DNA of 63,259 bases. Source: UMGS1696 sp964430105 (GTDB taxonomy: Bacteria > Bacillota > Clostridia > Oscillospirales > CAG-272). Below, one piece after another: positions 43,930 to 52,378 of this stretch. The stretch lies in the NCBI GenBank assembly GCA_964430105.1, contig CAYSEF010000006.1, positions 1-63,259 of the forward strand, given 5' to 3'. Under the pieces are notes generated by a model, which was not told the origin of the DNA, did not search any database, and saw only the letters and a list, made by a program, of their open reading frames with translations. The stretch's first letter is position 1. Every line of letters begins with the position of its first letter. Position numbers and translations under genes: made by a program.

Positions 43930-44119
43930 TTATTAAATCAAATCATGTGCGATTTAATTTTAGCGAGATACAGCACTTCTGAAATATCGTATTTTACTGT
44001 GGAAATTCACGGTAATACAAGAGATATTTTTACAAATGTAAGGAGCATATTGCACCTATCGCCATCGTCAGAATACCAAATTTTTATACACAATTTTTAT
44101 CTATATTAACAAAATACCG
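43930..44119. other. AT-rich intergenic region between potA and the activase gene
   Basis: Part of a 379-bp gene-free stretch. Apart from the divergent promoters at either side I see no gene, hairpin with T-run or recognisable riboswitch. Confidence 0.4.
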
Positions 44120-44148
44120 TTGAATTCGACGATAATATACGATATTAT
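44120..44148 (+). promoter_or_regulatory. candidate promoter of the activase operon
   Basis: TTGAAT (44120-44125), 17-bp spacer, TATTAT (44143-44148). A second TATAAT at 44161 lacks a matching -35. Confidence 0.5.
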
Positions 44149-44234
44149 ATTGCCATGACGTATAATCGAACTTATTTGCTTAATAGTTCGAATAATTGCG
44201 AGTTGATAATATTTAATAAAGGACGGGCAGTCTG

Positions 44235-47198
44235 TTGAAATATCAGAAAAATAATAATACTACACTTTCGCTTGGTGTGGATGTTGGTTCTACTACGGCT
44301 AAGCTGGCGGCGGTGCGTGACGGAAAAACTGTCCTCACGACGTATGAACGACATTATTCTCAGATCCGTGAGACCGTTTGCCGTATGCTTGAGGAGGCGA
44401 AGGATACTCTTGGAAATGAAGAATTTACCGTTTCTATTTCAGGTTCAGCCGGACTTGGACTTGCACAGGCAATAGGCGTTCCGTTTGTTCAGGAGGTCTG
44501 GGCAACTGCTGAGGTAGTTCGTAAGATGGCTCCGGAAACATCCGCTGTAATTGAACTTGGCGGTGAGGATGCCAAAATAATATTCTTTGATGGCGGTACC
44601 GATGAAAGAATGAACGGTACTTGTGCCGGTGGTACGGGTGCATTTATCGATCAGATGGCATCTTTGCTTAACATTACGCCGGATGAGCTTGACGAGCTTG
44701 CATTGAAGCACAAGAAAATCTATCCCATTGCATCAAGATGTGGCGTTTTTGCAAAATCAGACGTTCAGCCACTTCTCAATCAGGGTGCGGCAAAAGAAGA
44801 TATTGCGGCAAGTATTTATCAGGCAGTAGTAAACCAGACTATCGCCGGACTTGCACAGGGTCGCAAAATTGAGGGCAGAGTAATGTTCCTTGGTGGGCCT
44901 TTGTATTTCTGTAAGGGACTGGGTGAAAGATTTGTAGAAACCTTAAAGCTCACTCCTGAAAATGCAATATTCCCGGAATATGCAAGAAATGCAGTTTCCT
45001 TTGGTGCGGCACTGTATTCTGAATCTGCCTGCGACAAAGCGTACACACTTGATGAGCTTCTTGAGCTGATTAAAAATGCAAAAATACAATCTACATCTAC
45101 CAGAACAGCACCACTTTTTGCTTCTCAGGCAGAATATGACGAATTTGCTTCTCGTCATGCGAAGGCTAATGTAGAGGTTCTCGATCTTGAAAAATATTCG
45201 GGTAAGGCTACTCTCGGTATCGACTGTGGTTCAACTACCACAAAGCTTGCAGTGATAGGTGAAAATAACGAACTGCTTTACACCTACTATAATTCAAACA
45301 AAGGCGATCCTGTTGAGGTTGTTCGTGCAGAGCTGAAAAATATCTACGAAAAATGCGGTGATCGTGTGCAGATAACAGCCTCTGCCGTAACCGGTTATGG
45401 TGAAGATATCATTCGTCATGCGTTCGGTTTGGATTACGGTATAGTTGAAACCGTTGCACATTACACAGCGGCAAAATTCTTTAAGCCGGATGTGGATTTT
45501 ATTTTGGATATCGGCGGTCAGGATATAAAATGCTTCAAGATTAAGGATGGCGCAGTTGATTCCATAATGCTCAACGAAGCGTGTTCCTCAGGATGTGGCT
45601 CGTTTATCGAAACCTTTGCACATTCAATGCACTATACTGCCGCTGAATTTGCACAGAAGGCACTGTTTGCAAAGGCTCCCGTAAACCTCGGAAGTCGCTG
45701 TACTGTATTCATGAATTCTCAGGTTAAGCAGTCACAGAAGGATGGCGCAACTGTTGAGGAAATTTCAGCAGGTCTTTCCATATCTGTAGTTAAAAACGCT
45801 ATTTACAAGGTAATCCGTGCACATTCTCCCGATGAACTTGGTCAGAATATCGTTGTTCAGGGCGGTACTTTCTATAACGATGCTGTTCTCAGAGCTTTTG
45901 AGCGTGAGATTGGCAGAAATGTAATTCGTCCGACTATTGCCGGTCTTATGGGTGCATACGGTGCGGCTCTTTATGCTAAGGAAAAGGCTGAAAAAGAAAG
46001 CATCAGCACTACCTTGATAACTGCCGAGGCACTGAATTCCTTTGTACACGAATCGAGAACGATGAACTGCAAGGGATGTACAAATAATTGTCTGCTGACT
46101 GTCAACACATTCCCCGGTGGAAAGCGTTTTATTTCCGGTAACAAATGCGAAAAAGGTGCCGGAATGGCTGAATCACGCAAGGATGTGCCGAATTTGCATG
46201 AATTTAAGCGAAATCTGCTTCTTTCGATGGCACCGTCGGAAATTCCCGAAAAGGTCGGCAAGCGCGGTGTTATAGGACTTCCTCTTTCTCTCGGTATGTA
46301 TGAGCTTCTGCCTCTTTGGGTTGGAGTATTCGAGGAGCTTGGCTTTACACCTGTTTTGTCAGGTATGTCAAATAAGAAGGTTTACGAAAAGGGGCAGTTC
46401 TCTATCCCATCCGATACAGCCTGCTATCCTGCAAAGATAATGCACGGTCATATCGAAAATCTTGTCGAAATGGGATGTGATACGATATTCTATCCACGAC
46501 TCACATGGAATGTGGATGAAGAAGTAAGCTTTAATCACTACAACTGTCCTGTAGTTGCATATTACAGTGAATTGCTGAGAGCAAATATGGATTCCTTGAA
46601 CGGCAAGAGATTTTTGTATCCGTATTTGGCAGTAGAGGACGCAAAGATATTGGCGAACGGACTTTGGAAGGAATTTAAGCCACTGTACCCGGATCTGAAA
46701 AAATCGGAAGTGAAGCGTGCGGCTGAAAAAGGCTTTGCGAAGCTTCATGAATATATGGATACAATCCGCAAAGAGGGCGAACGTGCAATAAAATGGGCAA
46801 GAGAAAACAATATGCCTATAATGATACTTGCGGGCAGACCTTACCATGCAGATGCTGAAATAGGTCACGGTATTGACAAGCTGGCAGTATCTCTCGGCTT
46901 TGCAGTAGTTTCTGAGGACAGCGTATGTCACATGGCAAAGCTTCCCGACGTTCATGTTTTGAATCAGTGGACATATCACAGCAGACTGTATCAGGCAGCA
47001 CAATTTGCCGGTGAAAACAAGGATGTACAGCTTGTGCAGCTTGTATCGTTCGGTTGTGGTGTAGATGCTATAACGACGGATGAAGTAAAGCGTATTCTTG
47101 AAGAAAACGGCAAGTATTACACTCAGATCAAGATAGATGAGATCGCTAATCTCGGTGCGGTCAAGATAAGACTTCGCAGTCTTGCAGCGGTGCTCTAA
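44235..47198 (+). CDS. acyl-CoA dehydratase activase-type ATPase, two ASKHA domains plus DUF2229
   Basis: 987 aa, starting at a TTG (44235) with AAAGGA 11 nt upstream; no ATG fits better. Two BadF/BadG/HgdC-type ATPase domains lie in tandem. The first has GVDVGSTTAKLA, ELGGEDAKIIF, the cluster Cys in GTCAGGTGAF and SRCGVFAKSD. The second has GIDCGSTTTKLAV, DIGGQDIKCF, ACSSGCGSFIE and SRCTVFMNSQ. A CKGCTNNCLL Cys cluster with GNKCEKGAGM follows, then a DUF2229 region. HgdC-type ATPases use ATP to push an electron from a 4Fe-4S cluster into a dehydratase or double-cubane reductase. The target here is unknown. Followed by its partner after 65 bp. Confidence 0.85.
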   Translation: MKYQKNNNTTLSLGVDVGSTTAKLAAVRDGKTVLTTYERHYSQIRETVCRMLEEAKDTLGNEEFTVSISGSAGLGLAQAIGVPFVQEVWATAEVVRKMAPETSAVIELGGEDAKIIFFDGGTDERMNGTCAGGTGAFIDQMASLLNITPDELDELALKHKKIYPIASRCGVFAKSDVQPLLNQGAAKEDIAASIYQAVVNQTIAGLAQGRKIEGRVMFLGGPLYFCKGLGERFVETLKLTPENAIFPEYARNAVSFGAALYSESACDKAYTLDELLELIKNAKIQSTSTRTAPLFASQAEYDEFASRHAKANVEVLDLEKYSGKATLGIDCGSTTTKLAVIGENNELLYTYYNSNKGDPVEVVRAELKNIYEKCGDRVQITASAVTGYGEDIIRHAFGLDYGIVETVAHYTAAKFFKPDVDFILDIGGQDIKCFKIKDGAVDSIMLNEACSSGCGSFIETFAHSMHYTAAEFAQKALFAKAPVNLGSRCTVFMNSQVKQSQKDGATVEEISAGLSISVVKNAIYKVIRAHSPDELGQNIVVQGGTFYNDAVLRAFEREIGRNVIRPTIAGLMGAYGAALYAKEKAEKESISTTLITAEALNSFVHESRTMNCKGCTNNCLLTVNTFPGGKRFISGNKCEKGAGMAESRKDVPNLHEFKRNLLLSMAPSEIPEKVGKRGVIGLPLSLGMYELLPLWVGVFEELGFTPVLSGMSNKKVYEKGQFSIPSDTACYPAKIMHGHIENLVEMGCDTIFYPRLTWNVDEEVSFNHYNCPVVAYYSELLRANMDSLNGKRFLYPYLAVEDAKILANGLWKEFKPLYPDLKKSEVKRAAEKGFAKLHEYMDTIRKEGERAIKWARENNMPIMILAGRPYHADAEIGHGIDKLAVSLGFAVVSEDSVCHMAKLPDVHVLNQWTYHSRLYQAAQFAGENKDVQLVQLVSFGCGVDAITTDEVKRILEENGKYYTQIKIDEIANLGAVKIRLRSLAAVL

Positions 47199-47263
47199 AG
47201 CAGTTTCGGTGAGAGCGTCGTGAATTTCAAAGTTTATATTAAATTTTAAGGGTATATATAGAA

Positions 47264-48580
47264 ATGCAGCAGTATATTGAATTTACTCAGGAGATGAAGA
47301 AAACTCATACTATCCTCATCCCCAATATGTTACCTATTCACTTTAAGCTTATCAAGCGTATTCTCGAAAATGATGGATATAAGATAGAGCTTCTTGAAAC
47401 AACAGGGCCGCATATCGCTGAAACAGGTCTGAAATATGTCCATAACGATACCTGCTATCCTGCTGTCGTTGTTATCGGTCAGCTTCTCGATGCACTTTTT
47501 TCGGGAAAATATGACCCACATACCACTGCGCTTATGCTTTTCCAGACAGGCGGTGGATGCAGAGCTTCTAATTATGTTTCACTTCTGCGTAAGGCTCTCA
47601 AAAATGCGGGAATGGAGTATGTTCCGGTACTTCCGCTTGCTTTGTCTGCTATCGAGCATCATTCCGGCTTTGAAGGTTCTATCGGTCTGTATCACAAGCT
47701 TGCTTACGGTGCATTCTACGGTGACCTCATTATGTGGCTCTCGAATCAGGTCAGAACCTACGAGGTAAACAAGGGCGATACTCAGGCTGTTTGCGACAAA
47801 TGGACTGAAAGACTGGTCGGTGAGCTTGAAAAACGCATAGATTATCGCAAGATAAAGAAAAACTATGATGAGATAATCCGTGATTTTGCAGCTATTCCGA
47901 GAAAAAAGACCGAGGCAGTTCGTGTCGGCATAGTTGGTGAGATATATGTTAAATTCTCGCCTCTCGGAAACAATAATCTTGAAAAATTCCTCGTTTCGGA
48001 AGGGGCAGAGGTTGTCGTTCCCGGACTTATGGATTTCTTTAATTATTGCGTTTACAACGGTATCATGGACTACAAAATCTATGGTAAGGGTAAAAAAGCT
48101 TATCCGATTTGGAAGGTTGCATTTGAATTTTTGTGCAGTAAACAGCTTGACATGATAAATGCTATCAAAAAAGAAGGCACCTTCCGTCCTATGACTCCGT
48201 TTAAGCATACTCTTGAGCTGACTAAGGATTACATAGGCTATGGTACAAAAATGGGTGAAGGCTGGCTTCTTTCGGCTGAAATGCTGGAGCTTGCCGATTC
48301 CGGTGTGCTTAATATCGTATGTACACAGCCCTTCGGATGTCTGCCAAACCATATTTGCGGTAAAGGTATGATGAAGCCGATAAAGGATTCGATAAAAGGT
48401 GCAAATATTGTTGCCATCGACTATGATGCAGGTACTTCTGCTGTAAATCAGGAAAACAGACTGAAGCTCATGCTGGCAAGTGCACGTCAAAATCTTGCTG
48501 AACAGAACGAGGAAATTCGCCGTATCGGCAAAAAGGTCGTAGCTGTTCTCGAGGATGATGAGCAAAAGGCTACAGTTTAA
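47264..48580 (+). CDS. partner protein of the activase system (HgdB/COG3581-like)
   Basis: 438 aa. Resembles the 2-hydroxyglutaryl-CoA dehydratase-like C-terminal part of the giant activase-related proteins: NDTCYPAVVVIGQLLDALF, FQTGGGCRASNYVSLLRKAL, VGIVGEIYVKFSPLGNNNLEKFL and TQPFGCLPNHICGKGMMKPIK. The conserved Cys residues (DTCYP, GGGCRASNY, PFGCLPNHICG) can hold an iron-sulfur cluster. In many Clostridia I recall this segment as part of one chain of about 1400 aa; here it is a separate gene (987 + 438 = 1425). Probably an electron-accepting reductase of unknown substrate. Confidence 0.8.
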   Translation: MQQYIEFTQEMKKTHTILIPNMLPIHFKLIKRILENDGYKIELLETTGPHIAETGLKYVHNDTCYPAVVVIGQLLDALFSGKYDPHTTALMLFQTGGGCRASNYVSLLRKALKNAGMEYVPVLPLALSAIEHHSGFEGSIGLYHKLAYGAFYGDLIMWLSNQVRTYEVNKGDTQAVCDKWTERLVGELEKRIDYRKIKKNYDEIIRDFAAIPRKKTEAVRVGIVGEIYVKFSPLGNNNLEKFLVSEGAEVVVPGLMDFFNYCVYNGIMDYKIYGKGKKAYPIWKVAFEFLCSKQLDMINAIKKEGTFRPMTPFKHTLELTKDYIGYGTKMGEGWLLSAEMLELADSGVLNIVCTQPFGCLPNHICGKGMMKPIKDSIKGANIVAIDYDAGTSAVNQENRLKLMLASARQNLAEQNEEIRRIGKKVVAVLEDDEQKATV

Positions 48581-48606
48581 GCTGAATTTAAGCTGCGTGG
48601 AATAAA

Positions 48607-49422
48607 ATGAACGAACAATATATAAATTCTATCTTAAAAAAATATCGCAAGCAGATATGGGCGCCGTTTATCTCGGCTGTGCGTGATTACGAGCTTATTA
48701 AGGAAAACGATAAAATTGCGGTATGTATGTCGGGGGGCAAGGATTCGGCTATTCTTGCGGTACTTCTCAGGCAATTACAGCGACATTCAGACGTTCCGTT
48801 TGAGCTTGAATATATCTCTATGAATCCGGGCTACAGTGACGCAAATCTTGCAAGACTTCGTGCGAATTGTGAGCTTCTTGAGCTTCCGGTAAAAATGTTT
48901 GACACAAATATTTTTTCTGTTGCGGAAAAAACCGAGAAGAATCCATGCTATCTTTGTGCGAGAATGCGACGTGGGCATCTTTACAGCTTTGCACAGTCGC
49001 TGGGGTGCAACAAAATTGCTCTGGGACATCATTTTTCCGACGTTATCGAAACAACTCTTATGGGTATGCTTTGGGGTTCGCAGATACAGGGAATGCTTCC
49101 GAAGCTACATTCGACGAATTATGCCGGTATGGAGCTGATACGTCCGTTGTACAAGATACACGAGGATGCAATAATTGCGTGGGCGAGGTATAATGAGCTG
49201 GAATTTCTTGCGTGTGCTTGCAAAATGACAGAAATGGCACGATTTGACGAAAATGCATCCAAAAGACGAGAAACAAAAAATTTGATACGAGAGCTTAAAA
49301 AGACCAATCCTGATATAGAAAAGAATATTTTTAACTCTATTCATCGTGCGAACGTGGATACACTTGTCAGCTATAAGCTGAACGGTGAGATGAGAAGCTT
49401 TTTGGACGGATACGATAAATAA
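48607..49422 (+). CDS. ttcA: TtcA-family tRNA 2-thiocytidine synthetase
   Basis: 271 aa. PP-loop ATPase motif MSGGKDSAIL (residues 41-50), central CYLCARMRRG (CxxC) and a later Cys pair (FLACACKM), which together give the three Cys that hold the 4Fe-4S cluster in TtcA; also KIALGHHFSDVIETTLMGML. TtcA thiolates C32 in certain tRNAs. 26 bp behind the activase partner gene and probably cotranscribed, which puts an Fe-S tRNA enzyme beside an Fe-S electron-transfer system. Other PP-loop tRNA thiolases are possible. Confidence 0.85.
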   Translation: MNEQYINSILKKYRKQIWAPFISAVRDYELIKENDKIAVCMSGGKDSAILAVLLRQLQRHSDVPFELEYISMNPGYSDANLARLRANCELLELPVKMFDTNIFSVAEKTEKNPCYLCARMRRGHLYSFAQSLGCNKIALGHHFSDVIETTLMGMLWGSQIQGMLPKLHSTNYAGMELIRPLYKIHEDAIIAWARYNELEFLACACKMTEMARFDENASKRRETKNLIRELKKTNPDIEKNIFNSIHRANVDTLVSYKLNGEMRSFLDGYDK

Positions 49423-49480
49423 AAAAAAGACTGTCGCATTAAGGAAGAAATTTCCGAAATTGCGAACAGTCTTTTTTTAG
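49422..49480. terminator. bidirectional nested terminator
   Basis: AGACTGTCGCA (49428-49438) with TGCGAACAGTCT (49461-49472), one bulged A, inner GGAA/TTCC, A-run at 49420-49428 and T-run after 49472. Confidence 0.85.
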
Positions 49481-49481
49481 G

Positions 49482-50234
49482 TCATCGAGGTGTGGGGAAT
49501 GCGAGAACGTCATGCACAAGGTCACGAATTACTTCGCTTGCGATTATAAGTCCGCTTACTGACGGTACAAAAGCAGAGGAGGCAGGGGTGAGCCTTCTTT
49601 TTGCATCAGGCTCGGCAGGCGGTTGAAAATGTGGCGTTATTGCAGGCTCACGGGAATATACGACCTTCAGAGCTTTTACACCTGATTTTCTGCATTCACG
49701 GCGTATCACTGCTGCGAGAGGGCAGGTAGAGGTTTCATAGATATCCGCTACCTCAAAGCGTGTGGGATCGAGCTTATTTCCTGCTCCCATTGCAGATATC
49801 ATGGGTATTCCGAGTGCATCGCATTTTTTTATTATTGCAAGCTTTGCCGAAACGGTATCTATTGCATCGATAATATAATCAAACTTGGTAAAATCCATTT
49901 CTTCGACATTTTCGGGAAGAACAAAGGACTGAATCAGATTTAATTTACAATCGGGAGAGATATCACGCAGTCGAATTGCTGCAGCTTCTGTTTTCGGCAT
50001 TCCAATAGTAGAGCGTGTTGCGAATATTTGACGATTCAGGTTAGATTCTGCAACATCATCGCCATCGATAAGGGTAAGCTCACCGATTCCGGAACGCACG
50101 AGTGCTTCACAGGCATGACCTCCGACACCTCCTATTCCGAATATGGCAACATGAGAATTTTTAAGTTTATCGACAGCTTCTTCGCCAAGCAACATTGCAG
50201 TGCGAACAAAAGCCTCACCGGTATTTGTATTCAT
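49482..50234 (-). CDS. tcdA: tRNA threonylcarbamoyladenosine dehydratase
   Basis: 250 aa. E1-like ThiF fold: IFGIGGVGGHACEALVRSGIGELTLIDGDDVAESNLNRQ (ATP-binding, near residues 31-70), IDAIDTVSAKLAI, and STCPLAAVIRRECRKSGV, as in YgdL/YrvM/TcdA proteins rather than MoeB or ThiF. TcdA cyclises t6A37 to ct6A in ANN-decoding tRNAs. Convergent with ttcA across a shared terminator and 9 bp behind the RNHCP gene. Confidence 0.88.
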   Translation of the reverse strand: MNTNTGEAFVRTAMLLGEEAVDKLKNSHVAIFGIGGVGGHACEALVRSGIGELTLIDGDDVAESNLNRQIFATRSTIGMPKTEAAAIRLRDISPDCKLNLIQSFVLPENVEEMDFTKFDYIIDAIDTVSAKLAIIKKCDALGIPMISAMGAGNKLDPTRFEVADIYETSTCPLAAVIRRECRKSGVKALKVVYSREPAITPHFQPPAEPDAKRRLTPASSAFVPSVSGLIIASEVIRDLVHDVLAFPTPR

Positions 50235-50243
50235 ATTTCAACC

Positions 50244-50582
50244 TCATATATGACACGCAGTCAGCTTGATGATTTTCTTTCTATCGTCATCATCTGCTGC
50301 TTTATTTCTCTTGAGTGCACCACATTTTCTGCATTTATGTGTGATTATAAAGCCTTTTTTGGGGTCAGGCTCGGCAGTGACTGCATCCATTATTCCTTTG
50401 CAGTCGGAGGCACGATCGCCGGGGTTGATGTCGAGATGCAGACTGGAAAGACAGTGCGGACAATGGTTGCGTGATGTGTATTTGAGTGGAGGTACTTCTT
50501 TTCCACAATTAGCGCAGATAAATCCGTCGTCATTTTTTGTGAATCGCTTTGTTTCAAGCTTGGAATCGGGTGTGTTATTCAT
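50244..50582 (-). CDS. RNHCP domain protein
   Basis: 112 aa. Defined by the RNHCPHCLSSLH motif, with ICANCGKEV before it and DCKG and HKCRKCGALKR after it, making several CxxC pairs that could bind zinc. The RNHCP family is small and uncharacterised; nucleic-acid binding is plausible. Placed ahead of tcdA on the same strand with 9 bp between, so cotranscribed. Confidence 0.85.
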   Translation of the reverse strand: MNNTPDSKLETKRFTKNDDGFICANCGKEVPPLKYTSRNHCPHCLSSLHLDINPGDRASDCKGIMDAVTAEPDPKKGFIITHKCRKCGALKRNKAADDDDRKKIIKLTACHI

Positions 50583-50690
50583 AAATTTCCTCGATAGTTT
50601 GTTAATATTTGCTCCGAAGGTGAATATCGCTGTAATTCATGGGGAAAATAGCCATGTACACCACTTATTTACTCAACGGAGGTACTTTGT

Positions 50691-51098
50691 ATGAAAAAAA
50701 TCTGTTATGTTATCCTTACTTTAGCTCTTGCTGTGGTTATGATGCTGTCATCGTTCGTTATTGCTGCCGAAAATATCACTGACAAAAATGCCGGAAATAA
50801 TGCTGACGTGGTCACTGATGATGCGATTATCGGTGAAGGAGGTGACAACGGACTGATGGGGAATACGAACGGTGTTACTGATGATACCGATATTGGAAAC
50901 GGTGAAACAGCAGGATATGCAGGCGAGGCTATTGAAGGTGCGGAATCAGCTATTGATGATGTGACAGGTATGGCTGATGAAACGGCAGACTCAAATGAAG
51001 GTGGTGCAAGCCTTGGTGGAATACTGATAGCGTTGATTATAGCGGCTGCACTGATCGTTATTGTGGTGATGCTCGTTCCGAAAAAACGCTCGAATTGA
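50691..51098 (+). CDS. small secreted/membrane protein, Asp/Gly/Asn-rich
   Basis: 135 aa with GGAGG 10 nt upstream. An N-terminal signal sequence (ICYVILTLALAVVMMLSSFVIA), about 75 acidic, Gly/Asn-rich residues without Cys, then one membrane helix (ILIALIIAAALIVIVVMLV) and a basic KKRSN tail. It is therefore likely a type I membrane protein with an extracellular flexible stalk. No LPxTG is seen. Function unknown. Convergent with dagK with only 10 bp between and no hairpin. Confidence 0.75.
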   Translation: MKKICYVILTLALAVVMMLSSFVIAAENITDKNAGNNADVVTDDAIIGEGGDNGLMGNTNGVTDDTDIGNGETAGYAGEAIEGAESAIDDVTGMADETADSNEGGASLGGILIALIIAAALIVIVVMLVPKKRSN

Positions 51099-51108
51099 TT
51101 TGGAAAAT

Positions 51109-52095
51109 TTAGAGTGCGGCAAACCACACTGCATTTTGCATTACTTCGGCTTCTATCGTGCGTGATTCTCCTGTCGGAAGGACTTCACCGTCGATGCAGA
51201 ACCATTCCGGCCCTTCTATACTGATTTTACGGCACTTCTGATAGCGCAGGTATTTCTTGAATTTTTCCTTTAATTCGCCTGATTCGCTGATGAAGGTGCC
51301 GTTTTTGTAGTCACCTACCAGTGATACAAAGCTTGTTCTGCTGATATCGTTGACTGTCAGCACATCGGCAAATCCGTCATTCAAGGAAGCCAGTGGTGCG
51401 GCACGAAATCCTCCGCCGTAGTATTGTGCATTGGCGCAGGCTGTCAGAAGAACACGCTGATCCAGTTCAATATCGGGAATTTCGTTATTTTCGTTATCCA
51501 CGCATCCTTCAAGCTTTATCTTTGCAGGGATAGTCTTTTTTGTGAGCAATACTTTTGCAACTCCGATAATATACGAAATCGAACCACGGAACAGCGGGAA
51601 TTTTTTCAGCGTATATGTTTCACGCACAACATCGCTGTCAAAGCCCATGTTCATTACATTGGCACACCAACGCACCTCATTGTTTGCTTTTACTCGGATA
51701 AGGTCAAGCGGAACAAGCTCGTTTTTTGTGAAACCACTGTGGTCATTTGCGTAATTCGAGAAATCATTTCCGCTTCCCGAGGGTATTACCGAGAAAGAGG
51801 CTGTTGCGTTAGCTCCCGACTGCATTATACCGTTAACTGCCTCATGTATTGTACCGTCTCCGCCATATACTACCGCATGGGCGAATTTATCCTTGGCGAA
51901 AAGCTCTGCTACAAGCGAAACGATATGTCCGGGATATTCGCTCGTAAGCATTTCTCCACCTGTTTTTTCAATACTTCGCTTGGCGGCTTCATAAAACCGG
52001 CTGCCTCCCGAAATGGGATTTACTATATGCACTATGCGACGTTCACTCACATTTGGCAGCGACAGGCGTTTTGCTTTTTGAACAGCAGCTTTCAT
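51109..52095 (-). CDS. dagK: diacylglycerol/lipid kinase family protein
   Basis: 328 aa. DAGK catalytic domain: VNPISGGSRFYEAAK, VVYGGDGTIHEAVNG (ATP site), IPSGSGNDFSNYA, and a C-terminal beta domain with CIDGEVLPTG. Such kinases phosphorylate diacylglycerol to recycle it into phospholipid synthesis; other lipids or sphingoid-like substrates are possible. AAGGA stands before the ATG. Last gene of the PBP2 operon. Confidence 0.88.
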   Translation of the reverse strand: MKAAVQKAKRLSLPNVSERRIVHIVNPISGGSRFYEAAKRSIEKTGGEMLTSEYPGHIVSLVAELFAKDKFAHAVVYGGDGTIHEAVNGIMQSGANATASFSVIPSGSGNDFSNYANDHSGFTKNELVPLDLIRVKANNEVRWCANVMNMGFDSDVVRETYTLKKFPLFRGSISYIIGVAKVLLTKKTIPAKIKLEGCVDNENNEIPDIELDQRVLLTACANAQYYGGGFRAAPLASLNDGFADVLTVNDISRTSFVSLVGDYKNGTFISESGELKEKFKKYLRYQKCRKISIEGPEWFCIDGEVLPTGESRTIEAEVMQNAVWFAAL

Positions 52096-52171
52096 TTTTT
52101 ATTCCTTCCATAGTGAATATTAAGATGAGTAAATAATATAGTGAATATGGGATGATAAAATTAAGCTGATA

Positions 52172-52378
52172 TCAGTTCTGCTTTTGTACGGATTTGTATT
52201 CGTCGTAGAACTTATAGTAAGGACAGCCTGTTCTATGATCTTCACGTTCACGGTATGCATCGTCTTCGTCTATATCTATTGTGCATCCCATTGTTCCGTC
52301 ATCGTAGATTACGTCATAATAAGCGCAGGATTCACAGGGAGTTATGTTTTGTTTTTTACTTTTCTTATCTTTTGTCAT
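52172..52378 (-). CDS. small Cys protein (DUF6472-like)
   Basis: 68 aa. A basic start (KDKKSKKQN), then CESCAYYD, GCTID and GCPYYKFYDEYK, giving a four-Cys pattern C-x2-C...C...C that suggests a single zinc site. Matches the small DUF6472 type found in Clostridia. Its start overlaps the cca stop by 4 bases, so translation is coupled. Confidence 0.75.
   Translation of the reverse strand: MTKDKKSKKQNITPCESCAYYDVIYDDGTMGCTIDIDEDDAYREREDHRTGCPYYKFYDEYKSVQKQN

Noticed and set aside
47579..48565. 328-aa minus-strand frame opposite the HgdB-like gene
   Set aside because: It is an antisense shadow: no motif, no ribosome binding site, and the plus-strand protein is clearly conserved.
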